Positions 33,724 to 43,367 of a DNA stretch of 64,000 nucleotides are shown piece by piece (the stretch's first letter is position 1; every line of letters starts with the position of its first letter). The position numbers and the translations under genes were made by a program. Source of the DNA: Caenimonas soli. GTDB lineage: Bacteria > Pseudomonadota > Gammaproteobacteria > Burkholderiales > Burkholderiaceae_C. The DNA is taken from the NCBI RefSeq assembly GCF_013155545.1, contig NZ_JABJVV010000024.1, positions 1 to 64,000 on the forward strand. The letters are read 5' to 3'. Below the pieces are notes generated by a model. It searched no databases. It saw only the letters and a program-made list of their open reading frames with translations, and was not told the DNA's origin.

Positions 33724-35589
33724 ATGAGCCCAAACCTCTGGAACCTCGACTCCTTCCGTGCGCGTCCCGAAGCGACGCTGCCCGGCGACACCATCCACGC
33801 CATGTTCTGGAACGGGGTGGCCGCACGCGGCGACCGCGTGCTGATGCGCCAGAAGGACTTTGGCATCTGGCGCGGCTGGAGCTGGCGCGACGTAGGCGCC
33901 ACCGTGCGCGAGATCGCAATGGGCTTCGCCGCGCTTGGCGTGCGGCCGGGCGATTGCGTCTCCATCCTGTCGAACACGCGCGTCGAATGGGTGTGGTGCG
34001 ACCTCGCCGTGCTGAGCGCGGGCGCGGTATCCAACGGCATCTACCCGACCGATGCGGCCGAACAAGTGCACTACCTGTGCGAGGACTCGCACACCGTGGT
34101 GCTCGTCGTCGAGGACGAAGAGCAGCTGGACAAGGCGCTTGCGGTGCGCGACCGCCTGCCCGCGCTCACCCACATCGTGCTGATCGACGCGACGGGGCTG
34201 GCCCACTTCAGCGACCCCATGGTCCTGACGCTCGACGAGGTGCGGCGGCGCGGCGCGGCATACGAAAAAGCGCATCCCGGGGAGTTCGACCGTCGTGTCA
34301 CCTCCCGCGGCGCCGAAGACCTCGCGATCCTGATCTACACCTCAGGCACCACGGGTCGGCCCAAGGGCGCGATGCATTCGCACCGCGGCCTGCTCACGGT
34401 GCTGAAGGGCCAGAACGAGTTTCTGCCGCAGGACGAGCGCGACGAGCGCATGTGCTTCCTGCCACTGTGCCACGTGGCCGAGCGCGTCACCGGCCTGTAC
34501 GCCTCGCTCTACACCGGCACGAAGATGAACTTCGTGGAGAACCCCGACACCGTGCCCGAGAACGTGCGCGAGATCGCACCCACCGTCTTCGGCGGTGTGC
34601 CACGGCTGTGGGAGAAGTTCTATTCCGCGGTGACCATCGCCGTGAAAGAAGCCGGTCCGGTGCAGCAGAAGCTCTATGGGTGGTCCATCGGCGTGGGTCA
34701 ACAGGTGGCGCAACGCGTGCTGACGGGCCGACCGGTGAACCACTGGCTGCGCCTGAAGTACCGGCTGGCGGGCATCGCATCGCTCGACAACGTGCGCCGC
34801 TTCATCGGCATTCACCGCTGCCGCTTCCTCGTCACCGGCGCCGCGCCGATCGCGCCGGACCTGATCCGCTGGTACCTCGCGCTGGGTATTCCGATGCTGG
34901 AGTGCTGGGGCCAGACGGAGACAGCCGGCATCTCCACCTCGATGACACCGCACTCCATCCGCCTGGGCACCATCGGCCAGGCGCGCGACTACAACGCAGT
35001 GCGCATCGATCCGGCCACCGGGGAACTGCTGGTGCGAGGACCCAACGTGTTCATGGGCTACCTCAACCAGCCCGAGAAGACGGCTGAGACCATCGGCCAG
35101 GACGGCTGGCTGCGCACCGGCGACGTCGGAGCGGTCGACGAAGCGGGCTTCTTCCGCATCACGGACCGCATGAAAGACATCATCATCACGGCGGGCGGCA
35201 AGAACGTCACGCCCAGCGAGTGGGAGAACGAGCTGAAGTTCAGCCCCTACGTGACGGACGCGGTGGTGATCGGCGACCGGCGCCCCTACCTCACCGCCAT
35301 CGTGATGATCGAGCAGGAGAACGTCGAGAAGTTCGCGCAGGACAACGATGTTCCCTTCTCCAACTACACCAGCCTCACGCGGGCGCTCGAAGTGCGCGCG
35401 CTGATCGAGGGCGAGATCGCGAAGGTGAACGCCAAGTTCGCGCGCGTGGAGCAGATCAAGAAGTTCTACCTGCTGGAGACACAACTCTCCGCCGAGGACG
35501 AGGAACTCACGCCCACCATGAAGCTGAAACGCAAGCTCGTGCAGCAGAAGTACGCGCCCCAGATCGAAGCCATGTACCAGTCCCAGTGA
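33724..35589 (+). CDS. Long-chain-type acyl-CoA synthetase (AMP-forming)
   Basis: This is a 621-residue ANL enzyme of the long-chain acyl-CoA synthetase group. The AMP motif is IYTSGTTGRPKGAMHSHRG. Other motifs are ECWGQTETAGIST, LRTGDVGAVDEAGFFRITDR and MKDIIITAGGKNVTPSEWEN. The long insert and the C-terminal ELTPTMKLKRK are typical of this branch. It would trap the imported acid as a CoA ester. Its place directly after livF and before two binding-protein genes ties it to the importer. Such liv-ligase sets often handle bulky acids such as aromatic or alicyclic carboxylates. Confidence 0.93.
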   Translation: MSPNLWNLDSFRARPEATLPGDTIHAMFWNGVAARGDRVLMRQKDFGIWRGWSWRDVGATVREIAMGFAALGVRPGDCVSILSNTRVEWVWCDLAVLSAGAVSNGIYPTDAAEQVHYLCEDSHTVVLVVEDEEQLDKALAVRDRLPALTHIVLIDATGLAHFSDPMVLTLDEVRRRGAAYEKAHPGEFDRRVTSRGAEDLAILIYTSGTTGRPKGAMHSHRGLLTVLKGQNEFLPQDERDERMCFLPLCHVAERVTGLYASLYTGTKMNFVENPDTVPENVREIAPTVFGGVPRLWEKFYSAVTIAVKEAGPVQQKLYGWSIGVGQQVAQRVLTGRPVNHWLRLKYRLAGIASLDNVRRFIGIHRCRFLVTGAAPIAPDLIRWYLALGIPMLECWGQTETAGISTSMTPHSIRLGTIGQARDYNAVRIDPATGELLVRGPNVFMGYLNQPEKTAETIGQDGWLRTGDVGAVDEAGFFRITDRMKDIIITAGGKNVTPSEWENELKFSPYVTDAVVIGDRRPYLTAIVMIEQENVEKFAQDNDVPFSNYTSLTRALEVRALIEGEIAKVNAKFARVEQIKKFYLLETQLSAEDEELTPTMKLKRKLVQQKYAPQIEAMYQSQ

Positions 35590-35623
35590 AACCAGATCCC
35601 GCCAGCACTATCAAGGAGACAGC

Positions 35624-36793
35624 ATGAAACGCACCCTACTCGCGGCCGCCCTGTCGGGCGCGGCCATGGTCCTCGCCACCGCCCCTGCGCTCGCGCAGCA
35701 GGGAGTGACGAAGACCGAAGTCGTGATCGGCACGGCGCAGGACCTTTCGGGGCCGCTCGCGCCCTGGGGCAAGGACGTGCTCAATGGCATGAAGCTGCGC
35801 GTCGCCGAAGTCAATGAACAAGGCGGCGTCCACGGCCGCAAGATCCGGCTTCTGGTCGAAGACAACGGCTACGACCCGAAGAAGACGGTGCTCGCCACGC
35901 AGAAGTTGGTGAACCAGGAAAAGATCTTCGCGATGATGGGCCTGATGGGCAGCTCCGCTGCGATTGCCGCCATGCCCATCCTGCTGGAGAAGAACGTCAT
36001 CAGCTTCATGCCGATGTCCAGCGCGCGCGAGATGTACGAGCCCGTGCACAAGCTCAAGTTCGGTTTCGCGCCCCCCAACTTCGACAGCATGAAGAACAGC
36101 GCACCGCGCGTGTACCAGGCCACCAAGTCGACCAAGGCCTGCGCCCTGTACCAGGACGACGACTTCGGACTCGAGGTCGCGCGCGGCGGCGAGGCCGGGC
36201 TGAAGGACATCAAGGTCGAGTTCGTCGAGAAGACCACCTACAAGCGCGGCGCCACGGACTTCTCGTCGCAGGTGGCGCGCCTGAAAAGCGCCGGCTGCGA
36301 CTTCGTGCTGCTCGGCACGCTGATCCGCGAAACCGTGGGTGCCGTCTCCGAGGCCCGAAAGCTCGGGTTCAACCCCGTCTTCCTGGGCCCGCAGACGGTC
36401 TACACCGACCAGATCCCCAAGCTGGGCGGCAAGGCCATGGACGGCGTCTATGGCGACATGTTCGTGCAGTTCCCCTATGTCGACGATGCATCGCAGCCCG
36501 TGCGCTTCTGGGCCAACAAGTGGAAGACGCAGTTCAACGGCGACCCCACGGTTTATAGCGTGTACGGGTACCTGATCGCCGACCGCCTGGTGGCCGCGCT
36601 GCAGAAGTCCGGTCCCGCCCTCACGACCGATGCGTTCGTCAAAGCGATGGAGACGATGACGATCCCGCCCGACATCTTCGGCAGCCCCACTCTCACGTTC
36701 TCGCCTACCAAGCACATCGGTTCCACCGCGTCCCGCGTGTCGCAGCTGCAGGACGGCCGCTGGAAGGTGGTCTTCGACTATCCGAAGCAGTGA
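35624..36793 (+). CDS. LIV-type ABC substrate-binding protein, tandem copy 1
   Basis: This is a 389-residue periplasmic binding protein. The signal peptide ends at about residue 24 (ALA before QQGV). The mature N-terminus is TKTEVVIGTAQDLSGPLAPWG. AAGGAGA lies upstream of ATG 35624. It is followed by a copy of exactly the same length (36831) and very similar sequence throughout, for example the shared HEKTTYKRGATDFSSQV-like and SRxSQLQDGRWKVV segments. It supplies the ligand to the LivHMGF system encoded just upstream. Confidence 0.93.
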   Translation: MKRTLLAAALSGAAMVLATAPALAQQGVTKTEVVIGTAQDLSGPLAPWGKDVLNGMKLRVAEVNEQGGVHGRKIRLLVEDNGYDPKKTVLATQKLVNQEKIFAMMGLMGSSAAIAAMPILLEKNVISFMPMSSAREMYEPVHKLKFGFAPPNFDSMKNSAPRVYQATKSTKACALYQDDDFGLEVARGGEAGLKDIKVEFVEKTTYKRGATDFSSQVARLKSAGCDFVLLGTLIRETVGAVSEARKLGFNPVFLGPQTVYTDQIPKLGGKAMDGVYGDMFVQFPYVDDASQPVRFWANKWKTQFNGDPTVYSVYGYLIADRLVAALQKSGPALTTDAFVKAMETMTIPPDIFGSPTLTFSPTKHIGSTASRVSQLQDGRWKVVFDYPKQ

Positions 36794-36830
36794 ACGAGCA
36801 ACGATGACGCGACATCACCAAGGAGACTCC

Positions 36831-38000
36831 ATGAACCGCTTGTCCCTCGCCGCGGCGGCATTGGCCGCCGCGGCACTGACCACGCCGCTGCACGCACAAC
36901 AGGGCGTGTCGAAGACCGAAGTCGTGATCGGAACCGCCACCGACCTGTCCGGACCGATCGCGGCCTGGGGCAAGGACTACGCGAACGGCGCGCGGCTACG
37001 CGTCGTCGAGATCAACGAGCAGGGCGGCATCCACGGCCGCAAACTGAAACTCCTGATCGAGGACAACGGCTACGACCCCAAGAAAACGGTGCTCGCCACG
37101 CAGAAGCTGGTGAACCAGGAAAAGATTTTCGCCATGCTGGGATTGATGGGCAGTGCCGCGGCCATCGCCGCCATGCCGGTTATCGTGGACAAGGGCGTGA
37201 TCAGCTTCATGCCGATGTCGAATGCTCGCGAAATGTTCGATCCTCCGCACAAGCTGAAGTTCGGCTTCACCACGCCCAACTACGACGGCATGATGAACAG
37301 CACGCCGCGTGTCTACCAGGCGACGAAGTCGGCCAAAGCCTGCGCGCTGCTGCAGGACGACGAGTTCGGCCACGAAGTGCTCAAGGGCGCCGAGGCCGGC
37401 CTGAAGGGCATCAACGCCGAGATCCACGAGAAGACCACGTACAAGCGCGGAGCGACGGACTTCTCGTCCCAGGTACTGCGGCTGAGGCAGGCGAGCTGCG
37501 ACTTCATCGTGCTGGGCACGCAGCTGCGGGAGACGGTAGGTTCCATCGCCGAGATGCGCAAGCTGGGCTACAACCCGACACTGATGGGATCCTCGTCGGC
37601 CTATACCGAACTCATCCCCCGCATTGGCGGCAGAGCCATGGACGGGCTCTACGCCGATATGTTCGCGCTGATCCCATACATGGATGACGCGTCGCAGCCG
37701 GTGCGCTTCTGGGCCAACAAGTACAAGACCCAGTTCGGCAATGACCCGACGGTATTCGCGGCTTATGGCTACATGACCGTGGACCGTTTCGCCGCAGGCC
37801 TGCAGAAGGCGGGGGCCCATCTCACGGCCGACAGCTTCGTGAAGGCGATGGAGTCGATCGCGATCCCGCCCGACATCTTCGGCAGCCCGAAGCTGACCTT
37901 CTCCCCGACCAGGCACATCGGCTCGCGCGCGTCGCGCATCTCCCAACTGCAGGACGGCCGCTGGAAAGTGGTGTACGACTACGCGGCAGACGCACGCTAG
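36831..38000 (+). CDS. LIV-type ABC substrate-binding protein, tandem copy 2
   Basis: This is a 389-residue paralogue of the preceding protein, beginning at ATG 36831 after AAGGAGA. The signal peptide ends near residue 22 (HA before QQGV). Large blocks match copy 1 (KLLIEDNGYDPKKTVLATQK is nearly shared), while the region around residues 240-270 differs (SSSAYTELIPRIGG against QTVYTDQIPKLGG). Two diverged receptors for one permease set would widen the range of ligands. Tandem gene duplication is evident. Confidence 0.93.
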   Translation: MNRLSLAAAALAAAALTTPLHAQQGVSKTEVVIGTATDLSGPIAAWGKDYANGARLRVVEINEQGGIHGRKLKLLIEDNGYDPKKTVLATQKLVNQEKIFAMLGLMGSAAAIAAMPVIVDKGVISFMPMSNAREMFDPPHKLKFGFTTPNYDGMMNSTPRVYQATKSAKACALLQDDEFGHEVLKGAEAGLKGINAEIHEKTTYKRGATDFSSQVLRLRQASCDFIVLGTQLRETVGSIAEMRKLGYNPTLMGSSSAYTELIPRIGGRAMDGLYADMFALIPYMDDASQPVRFWANKYKTQFGNDPTVFAAYGYMTVDRFAAGLQKAGAHLTADSFVKAMESIAIPPDIFGSPKLTFSPTRHIGSRASRISQLQDGRWKVVYDYAADAR

Positions 38001-38033
38001 GCACGACAGGCGGCAAGGCGCAAGGAGTTCCGA

Positions 38034-39218
38034 ATGACACGCAAGGTCCACGTGGCGGGAGTCGGCATGGTGCCGTTCTCCAAGCCTGGCGCGAGCGAAC
38101 CATATCACCAACTCGGGGCCCGCGCGGCGCGCGCGGCGCTGGACGACGCGGGCATCGACTACCAGTCGATCGAGACCGTGTATGCCGGCTATGTGTACGG
38201 CGACTCGTGCAGCGGCCAGGCCGCGGCGTACCATCTGGGCCTGACGGGCGTGCCAGTCATCAACGTCAACAACAACTGCTCCACCGGCTCGACCGCGCTC
38301 TACCTGGCACGCCAGGCGGTGGCCAGCGGCGCGGCGGAGTGCGTGCTGGCGATGGGTTTCGAGCAGATGCAGCGTGGTGCCATCGCCGCGCACTGGACCG
38401 ACCGGCCCGACCCCTCGCAGCGGCTGATCGACACCATGCACGCGATCCAGGGTGAGGCGCCCGGCGTGCCGGTGGCGGCGCAGCTGTTCGGCGGCGCCGG
38501 GCGCATGCACATGCAGCTCTACGGCACGCGGGCCGACACTTTCGCCCGCATCTCGGTGAAGGCGCGCCGCCACGCCGCCAACAACCCGCATGCGCTGTTC
38601 CGCGAGCCTCTGACGCTGGACGAGGTCATGGCGTCGCCCTCCGTCTTCGAGCCGCTGACGCGCCTGCAGTGCTGCCCGCCCACCTGCGGCGGCGCCGCTG
38701 CCGTGGTGTGCTCGCCCGAGTTCGCGAAGCGGCACGGCCTGAAGACCGACGTCTGGATCGCCGCGCAGGCGCTCACCACCGACGGCAACAGCAGCTTCGA
38801 CGAGAAGGACATGCGCAAGCTGGTCGGCTACGACATGGCGCGCCGCGCGGCCACCACCGTGTACGAAGCGGCGGGCATCGGGCCGGAGGACATCCCGGTC
38901 GTGGAACTGCACGACTGCTTCACCGCGAACGAACTGATTACATACGAAGCGCTGGGCCTCGCGCCCGAGGGCGGCGCCGAGAAGTTCATTCTGGACGGGG
39001 ACAACACCTACGGCGGCAAGGTGGTCACCAACCCCTCCGGCGGACTGCTCTCCAAGGGTCATCCGCTCGGCGCCACCGGGCTCGCCCAGTGCGCCGAGCT
39101 GGTGTGGCAGCTGCGCGGCCAGGCCGGCGCGCGGCAGGTGCCAGACGTCCGGCTCGCACTGCAGCACAATCTGGGTCTCGGCGGCGCCTGCGTCGTTACC
39201 CTCTACCAGCGGGCCTGA
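38034..39218 (+). CDS. Thiolase family protein (SCP2/lipid-transfer type)
   Basis: This is a 394-residue thiolase. Unlike the protein at 23681, it keeps the catalytic cysteine (Cys82 in NNNCSTGSTA) and the GHPLGATGLAQC block. It also shows VELHDCFTANELITYEALGL, typical of SCP2 thiolases. It would cleave a branched or bulky 3-oxoacyl-CoA. A strong GCAAGGAG lies before ATG 38034. The gene ends at a GC-rich hairpin before the regulator gene and is probably the last structural gene of the LIV/ligase operon. Confidence 0.92.
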   Translation: MTRKVHVAGVGMVPFSKPGASEPYHQLGARAARAALDDAGIDYQSIETVYAGYVYGDSCSGQAAAYHLGLTGVPVINVNNNCSTGSTALYLARQAVASGAAECVLAMGFEQMQRGAIAAHWTDRPDPSQRLIDTMHAIQGEAPGVPVAAQLFGGAGRMHMQLYGTRADTFARISVKARRHAANNPHALFREPLTLDEVMASPSVFEPLTRLQCCPPTCGGAAAVVCSPEFAKRHGLKTDVWIAAQALTTDGNSSFDEKDMRKLVGYDMARRAATTVYEAAGIGPEDIPVVELHDCFTANELITYEALGLAPEGGAEKFILDGDNTYGGKVVTNPSGGLLSKGHPLGATGLAQCAELVWQLRGQAGARQVPDVRLALQHNLGLGGACVVTLYQRA

Positions 39219-39249
39219 GCGGCCCGCGGCGGGCCGCCGCGGTGGTTTT
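39219..39249 (+). terminator. GC-rich hairpin followed by T tract, possible terminator
   Basis: GCGGCCCG (39219-39226) and CGGGCCGC (39230-39237) form a perfect eight-base stem with a three-base loop. TTTT follows at 39246-39249. The T tract is eight bases away from the stem, so termination may be partial and the regulator gene could receive read-through. Confidence 0.5.
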
Positions 39250-39262
39250 GCGAAGGATCGCC

Positions 39263-42067
39263 ATGCCCGCAGGGCTGGACATGCAGCACGACAACGATTC
39301 GGCAACTGCCGGTTCCCACGAACGCGCCGCGGCCAACGCGCCGCGCGCGGATGCGGCGCGTGCTGCCCTGCCCCGTACTGCCGCGCTCGGCGCGAAGCTC
39401 ATCCCGCCGCAGCCCTCCGCCTTCGAGATTGCACGCACCGACGTGTGCGAACGCATCTTCGCAGCGGGCGCGGCAAAACTCGTGCTGCTCCGCGCCCCCG
39501 CGGGCTTCGGCAAGACCACCACTATGCTGCAGGTGCACGAACGCTTCGTGCAGACCGGCCTGCCGGCCGCCTGGCTCACACTCGACCGTGCCGACAACGA
39601 CGTGGTGCGCTTCCTGGCCGGGTTGACCGCCACTTTGTCGCGGCTCATTCCCGAACTTGCGACGCCGCATGAAGGTGTCATCGGTCCCGATGAGCTGGCC
39701 TTCGCCGTCATTGACCGGGTGGCCGCGCACCCGGCGCCCTTCGCACTCTTCCTCGACGATTTCGAAGCGCTGCAGAACCCCGCAGCCATCGGCATCGTCA
39801 GCGAGTTGATCGAGCAGCTGCCGCGCGGTGCGCAGCTCATCGTCGGCTCGCGCGGCGTGCCGGAACTCGGCCTCGGCCGGCTGCGCGCGCGTGGCCGGCT
39901 GCTCGAGGTGGAGCCGGCGCAACTGCGTTTCACCGAGGGCGAGGCTGATGCCTTCCTGCGCCAGCGCCGGGGGTTGGTGCTCGGGCCGGACGACGTGCGC
40001 CGCCTGCACCGCAGTACTGAAGGCTGGGCTGCCGCGCTATGGCTTGCCTCCATCTCGCTCGAAAACCGCGACGATCCCGGGCGTTTCATCGCGGGCTTTT
40101 CCGGCTCCAATGCCGCTGTGGTCGAGTACCTGGTCGAGGACGTGCTGGCGCGGCAGAGCGAAGACGTGCGCGGCTTCCTGCTGCGCACCAGCCTCCTCGG
40201 CGAGCTGCACGCACCGTTGTGCGACGCGGTGTGTGGACGCGATGACAGCGCGCAGATGCTGCGCTGCCTGGAGCAGGCGCACCTGTTCCTCATCCCGCTG
40301 CAGGGCGACCACAGCCAGTACCGCTACCACGGCATGTTCGCGGAGTTCCTGCGCACCGAGCTGGCCCGCCAGCACCCGGCCGAGATTCCGGGTCTGCATC
40401 GCGCGGCTTCGCGCTGGTACGACGAACATCGCCGCCCCGTGCCCGCCATCGAGCATGCGCTGGCCGCGGGCGATCTCCCCTACGCGCTGCCCTCCCTGGC
40501 GCGGCATGCGCCGGCACTGCTCGAGGAAGGCCGGGTGCGCCTGCTGTCGCGCTGGCTCGATCCCTTGCTGGAGGCGGGTGCGCTCGACGCTTATCCCATG
40601 CTGCAGGTCGTGCATGCTTGGGCGGTGTGCTTCGCACGCGGACCGCGCGCTGCCGCCACCCTGCTTGATCGGCTGGAGCGAAGCGCGCATCCCGACCGCG
40701 AAGTGCGCGCGCACCGCCTCGCGATGCGCCCCCTCTTCCTGTCGCTGACCGACCAGATCGAGGAAGCGCTGCCACTTGCGGCAGCAGCGCTCGAGGAGAT
40801 CCCGGGCGACATCGCCTTCGTGAGCGGCTTCCTCGAAGTCAACATGGCTAATCTGGCACTCATCGCCGGGCGCTACCACGACGCGCTGCGCTTTGCAGAC
40901 GCGGCACGCTCGCGCCAGCCGGCGCACCGCAGTCCATTCAACTTCGCGCTATCGGAAGCCGCGGAGGCCGCCGTCGACATGACGCAGGGGCGGCTGCGCA
41001 AGGCGATCGCGGGCTTGCGCGTCGCCGTTAGCGCCGGCGCCATCGACGCGACGCAGCCCACCAACGGCAATGCGCTCGCCGGCATTCCCCTTGCGCTGGC
41101 GCTGTACGAGGCCGGGCAGCTCGAACAGGCAGAACGGCTGCTGGTGGTGTACCTGCCGCTGATCCGCGGCGTGGGCATTCCCGACGAGCTCATCATCGGC
41201 CACGTGGTGATGGCACGCATTGCGACCGACCGGGGCGATGCGGAACGCGCCGAACGGATGCTCGCCGAGCTGGAACACATCGGCCACCGCGACGGGCTGC
41301 CGCGTGTGGTGGCCACGGCCAGGCTGGAGCGCGTGCGGCTGCTCCTGATGGCAGACCGGCTGGCGCAGGCGCGCAGCGAACTCGACCGCTGCGGCGACAA
41401 GGACTTGTGGGCGCGCGTGGCGCGGCTCTCCCTGCGCGCGAACGAAGTCGAGACCTACGACGTGGCGCTGGCACGCTGGTCCGTGCGCACGGGACACGCC
41501 GGCGAAGTAATTCGCTTGCTGCGCACCGAGCTCGAGGCGGCGGAGCGCGTGCAGCGCGAGCGCCGTGCACTCACGCTGCGACTGCTGCTCGCGCAGGCGC
41601 TGTACCGCGACGACCAGCGCAACAAGGCCGTGCGCATGCTGGCGCGTGCGGTGCGTCTGGCATGGGCCGAGGGGTATGTGCGGGCGTTTCAGGACGAAGG
41701 CGAGCTATTGATGGTGATCCTGCGCGAACTGCGGGCCATGCCCGACCTCGTGCGAGAGGACGGCCATGGAGACGAGGCGCTCGCGTTCATCGACCGGCTG
41801 CTGCGCGCACCGCCGCCGCCCACGCCGGCTGTCGCGCCCGATGGAAGGCCCGAATCGTCCGTGGCAGCCACCGAACTGCTCACGCGCAAGGAGCTGCAGG
41901 TGCTGCGGCTCGCGGCCGAAGGCCTGACCAACGACGAACTTGCGGAGCGCCTCTTCGTCGCCGAGACGACGGTACGCACGCATTTGCGCAACATCAACGT
42001 CAAGCTCGATACCCGAAGCCGGGTCGAGGCGATTGCCGCGGCACGCAGGCTTGGGCTGATCGGTTAG
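39263..42067 (+). CDS. LuxR-type LAL (MalT-like) ATP-dependent transcriptional regulator
   Basis: This is a 934-residue regulator with an N-terminal NTPase. Walker A is APAGFGKTT (about residues 78-87) and the Walker B-like motif is ALFLDDFEAL. A winged-helix and TPR-like helical region (about 350-850) follows. The C-terminal LuxR helix-turn-helix, about 872-930, reads LLTRKELQVLRLAAEGLTND and VAETTVRTHLRNINVKL. LAL proteins are inducer- and ATP-dependent activators of catabolic operons. It is the only regulator gene in the central block and lies between motif II operons, so it is the best candidate to bind TCGTCG-N4-CGACGA. ATG 39263 has AAGGA upstream; ATG 39281 is possible. Confidence 0.93.
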   Translation: MPAGLDMQHDNDSATAGSHERAAANAPRADAARAALPRTAALGAKLIPPQPSAFEIARTDVCERIFAAGAAKLVLLRAPAGFGKTTTMLQVHERFVQTGLPAAWLTLDRADNDVVRFLAGLTATLSRLIPELATPHEGVIGPDELAFAVIDRVAAHPAPFALFLDDFEALQNPAAIGIVSELIEQLPRGAQLIVGSRGVPELGLGRLRARGRLLEVEPAQLRFTEGEADAFLRQRRGLVLGPDDVRRLHRSTEGWAAALWLASISLENRDDPGRFIAGFSGSNAAVVEYLVEDVLARQSEDVRGFLLRTSLLGELHAPLCDAVCGRDDSAQMLRCLEQAHLFLIPLQGDHSQYRYHGMFAEFLRTELARQHPAEIPGLHRAASRWYDEHRRPVPAIEHALAAGDLPYALPSLARHAPALLEEGRVRLLSRWLDPLLEAGALDAYPMLQVVHAWAVCFARGPRAAATLLDRLERSAHPDREVRAHRLAMRPLFLSLTDQIEEALPLAAAALEEIPGDIAFVSGFLEVNMANLALIAGRYHDALRFADAARSRQPAHRSPFNFALSEAAEAAVDMTQGRLRKAIAGLRVAVSAGAIDATQPTNGNALAGIPLALALYEAGQLEQAERLLVVYLPLIRGVGIPDELIIGHVVMARIATDRGDAERAERMLAELEHIGHRDGLPRVVATARLERVRLLLMADRLAQARSELDRCGDKDLWARVARLSLRANEVETYDVALARWSVRTGHAGEVIRLLRTELEAAERVQRERRALTLRLLLAQALYRDDQRNKAVRMLARAVRLAWAEGYVRAFQDEGELLMVILRELRAMPDLVREDGHGDEALAFIDRLLRAPPPPTPAVAPDGRPESSVAATELLTRKELQVLRLAAEGLTNDELAERLFVAETTVRTHLRNINVKLDTRSRVEAIAAARRLGLIG

Positions 42068-42086
42068 TCCGCCGCGCCCTTCCAAA

Positions 42087-42130
42087 TCGTCGTTCCCGAC
42101 GATGACTCTCCTGCGTCTGCCGGGCACAGT
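42087..42130 (+). promoter_or_regulatory. Putative activator site and promoter of the beta-oxidation operon (motif II)
   Basis: TCGTCG-TTCC-CGACGA (42087-42102) overlaps a -35-like ATGACT (42102-42107). CACAGT lies at 42125-42130 after 17 bases. The ATG of the thiolase gene follows six bases later. The predicted transcript start coincides with the start codon, and the dyad is centred at -42.5. Confidence 0.72.
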
Positions 42131-42136
42131 CGCGCC

Positions 42137-43345
42137 ATGACAGAAGCCTTCATTCTCGACGCCGTGCGCACGCCGCGCGGCAAGGGCCGCGCGAGCGGCG
42201 CCCTCCACGAAATCGGCCCGGCTCGCCTCGCGGCCGGACTGCTCACTGCCCTGCAGGAGCGCAACGGCTTCGCGCCCGAGCTGGTGAACGACGTCTTGCT
42301 CGGCTGTGGGGAACCCTCACTGGAGCAGGCCTCCGACGTGGCCAAGGCCGTGACCTTCGCCGCGCCCGGCTTCTCGCACGTGCCCGGCGTGCAGATCAAC
42401 CGGTTCTGCGGCTCCGGGCTCGAAGCGTGCAACTTCGCCTCGGCCATGATCATGGCGGGCCAGGCCGAGCTGATGATCGGCGGCGGCGTGGAAAGCATGT
42501 CGCGCGTGCCCATGTTCGCGGGCGGCGGCGCCTGGGTCACGGACCCGCAGATCACCATTCCCAACCGCATCGTGCCGCAAGGCGTGTCCGCCGATCTGAT
42601 CGCCACGCTGTACGGCTACAGCCGCCGCGACGTGGACGCGTACGCGGTGGAAAGCCAGCGTCGCGCCGCCGCCGCATGGGCCGAGAGCCGCTTCGCGCGC
42701 GGCATCGTACCCGTGCGTGAAGTCAACGGCCTGACGGTGCTGGAGCGCGACGAACACGTGCGTGGGGACACCACGATGGAATCTCTTGCCAAGCTCGAGC
42801 CCTCATTCACCGTGATGGGGGAGCGCATGGGCTTCGACGCGATGGCGCTGCAGCGCTACCCCGAACTCGCCGCCATCGAGCACGTGCACCACGCCGGCAA
42901 CTCGTCCGGCATCGTGGACGGCGCCTCGGCGGTGCTGATCGGCAGCGGCGACATGGCGAAAAAACTGGGGGTGAAGCCCCGTGCACGCGTGCGTAGCTTC
43001 GGCACCGTGGGCACCGAGCCCACCATCATGCTCACGGGCCCCGCGCCGGCGGCTCAGGCCGCCTTGGCGCGTGCCCGCATGACACCGCGCGACATCGATC
43101 TGTTCGAGTGCAACGAAGCCTTCGCCGCCGTGGTGCTGCGCTTCATGGACGTACTGGACATACCGCACGAAAAGGTCAACGTCAATGGCGGCGCCATTGC
43201 CATGGGACATCCCCTGGGGGCCACCGGCGGCATGCTGCTGGGAACGGTGCTCGAAGAACTGGAACGCCGCAATCTCGCCACCGGCCTCATCACCCTGTGC
43301 GTGGGCGGCGGCATGGGCTCGGTGATGATCATCGAGCGCGTGTGA
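42137..43345 (+). CDS. Acetyl-CoA acyltransferase (3-ketoacyl-CoA thiolase, FadA/AtoB type)
   Basis: This is a 402-residue classical thiolase. Cys91 is in INRFCGSGLEA. GGAIAMGHPLGATGG supplies the catalytic His, and the second cysteine is in GLITLCVGGGMG. It performs the last step of beta-oxidation together with the adjacent FadB-like protein, 22 bases downstream. No Shine-Dalgarno sequence is visible, and the predicted -10 ends six bases before ATG 42137, so a leaderless mRNA is likely. Confidence 0.95.
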   Translation: MTEAFILDAVRTPRGKGRASGALHEIGPARLAAGLLTALQERNGFAPELVNDVLLGCGEPSLEQASDVAKAVTFAAPGFSHVPGVQINRFCGSGLEACNFASAMIMAGQAELMIGGGVESMSRVPMFAGGGAWVTDPQITIPNRIVPQGVSADLIATLYGYSRRDVDAYAVESQRRAAAAWAESRFARGIVPVREVNGLTVLERDEHVRGDTTMESLAKLEPSFTVMGERMGFDAMALQRYPELAAIEHVHHAGNSSGIVDGASAVLIGSGDMAKKLGVKPRARVRSFGTVGTEPTIMLTGPAPAAQAALARARMTPRDIDLFECNEAFAAVVLRFMDVLDIPHEKVNVNGGAIAMGHPLGATGGMLLGTVLEELERRNLATGLITLCVGGGMGSVMIIERV

Positions 43346-43367
43346 CGCGGCAAGACAAGGAATCGCA

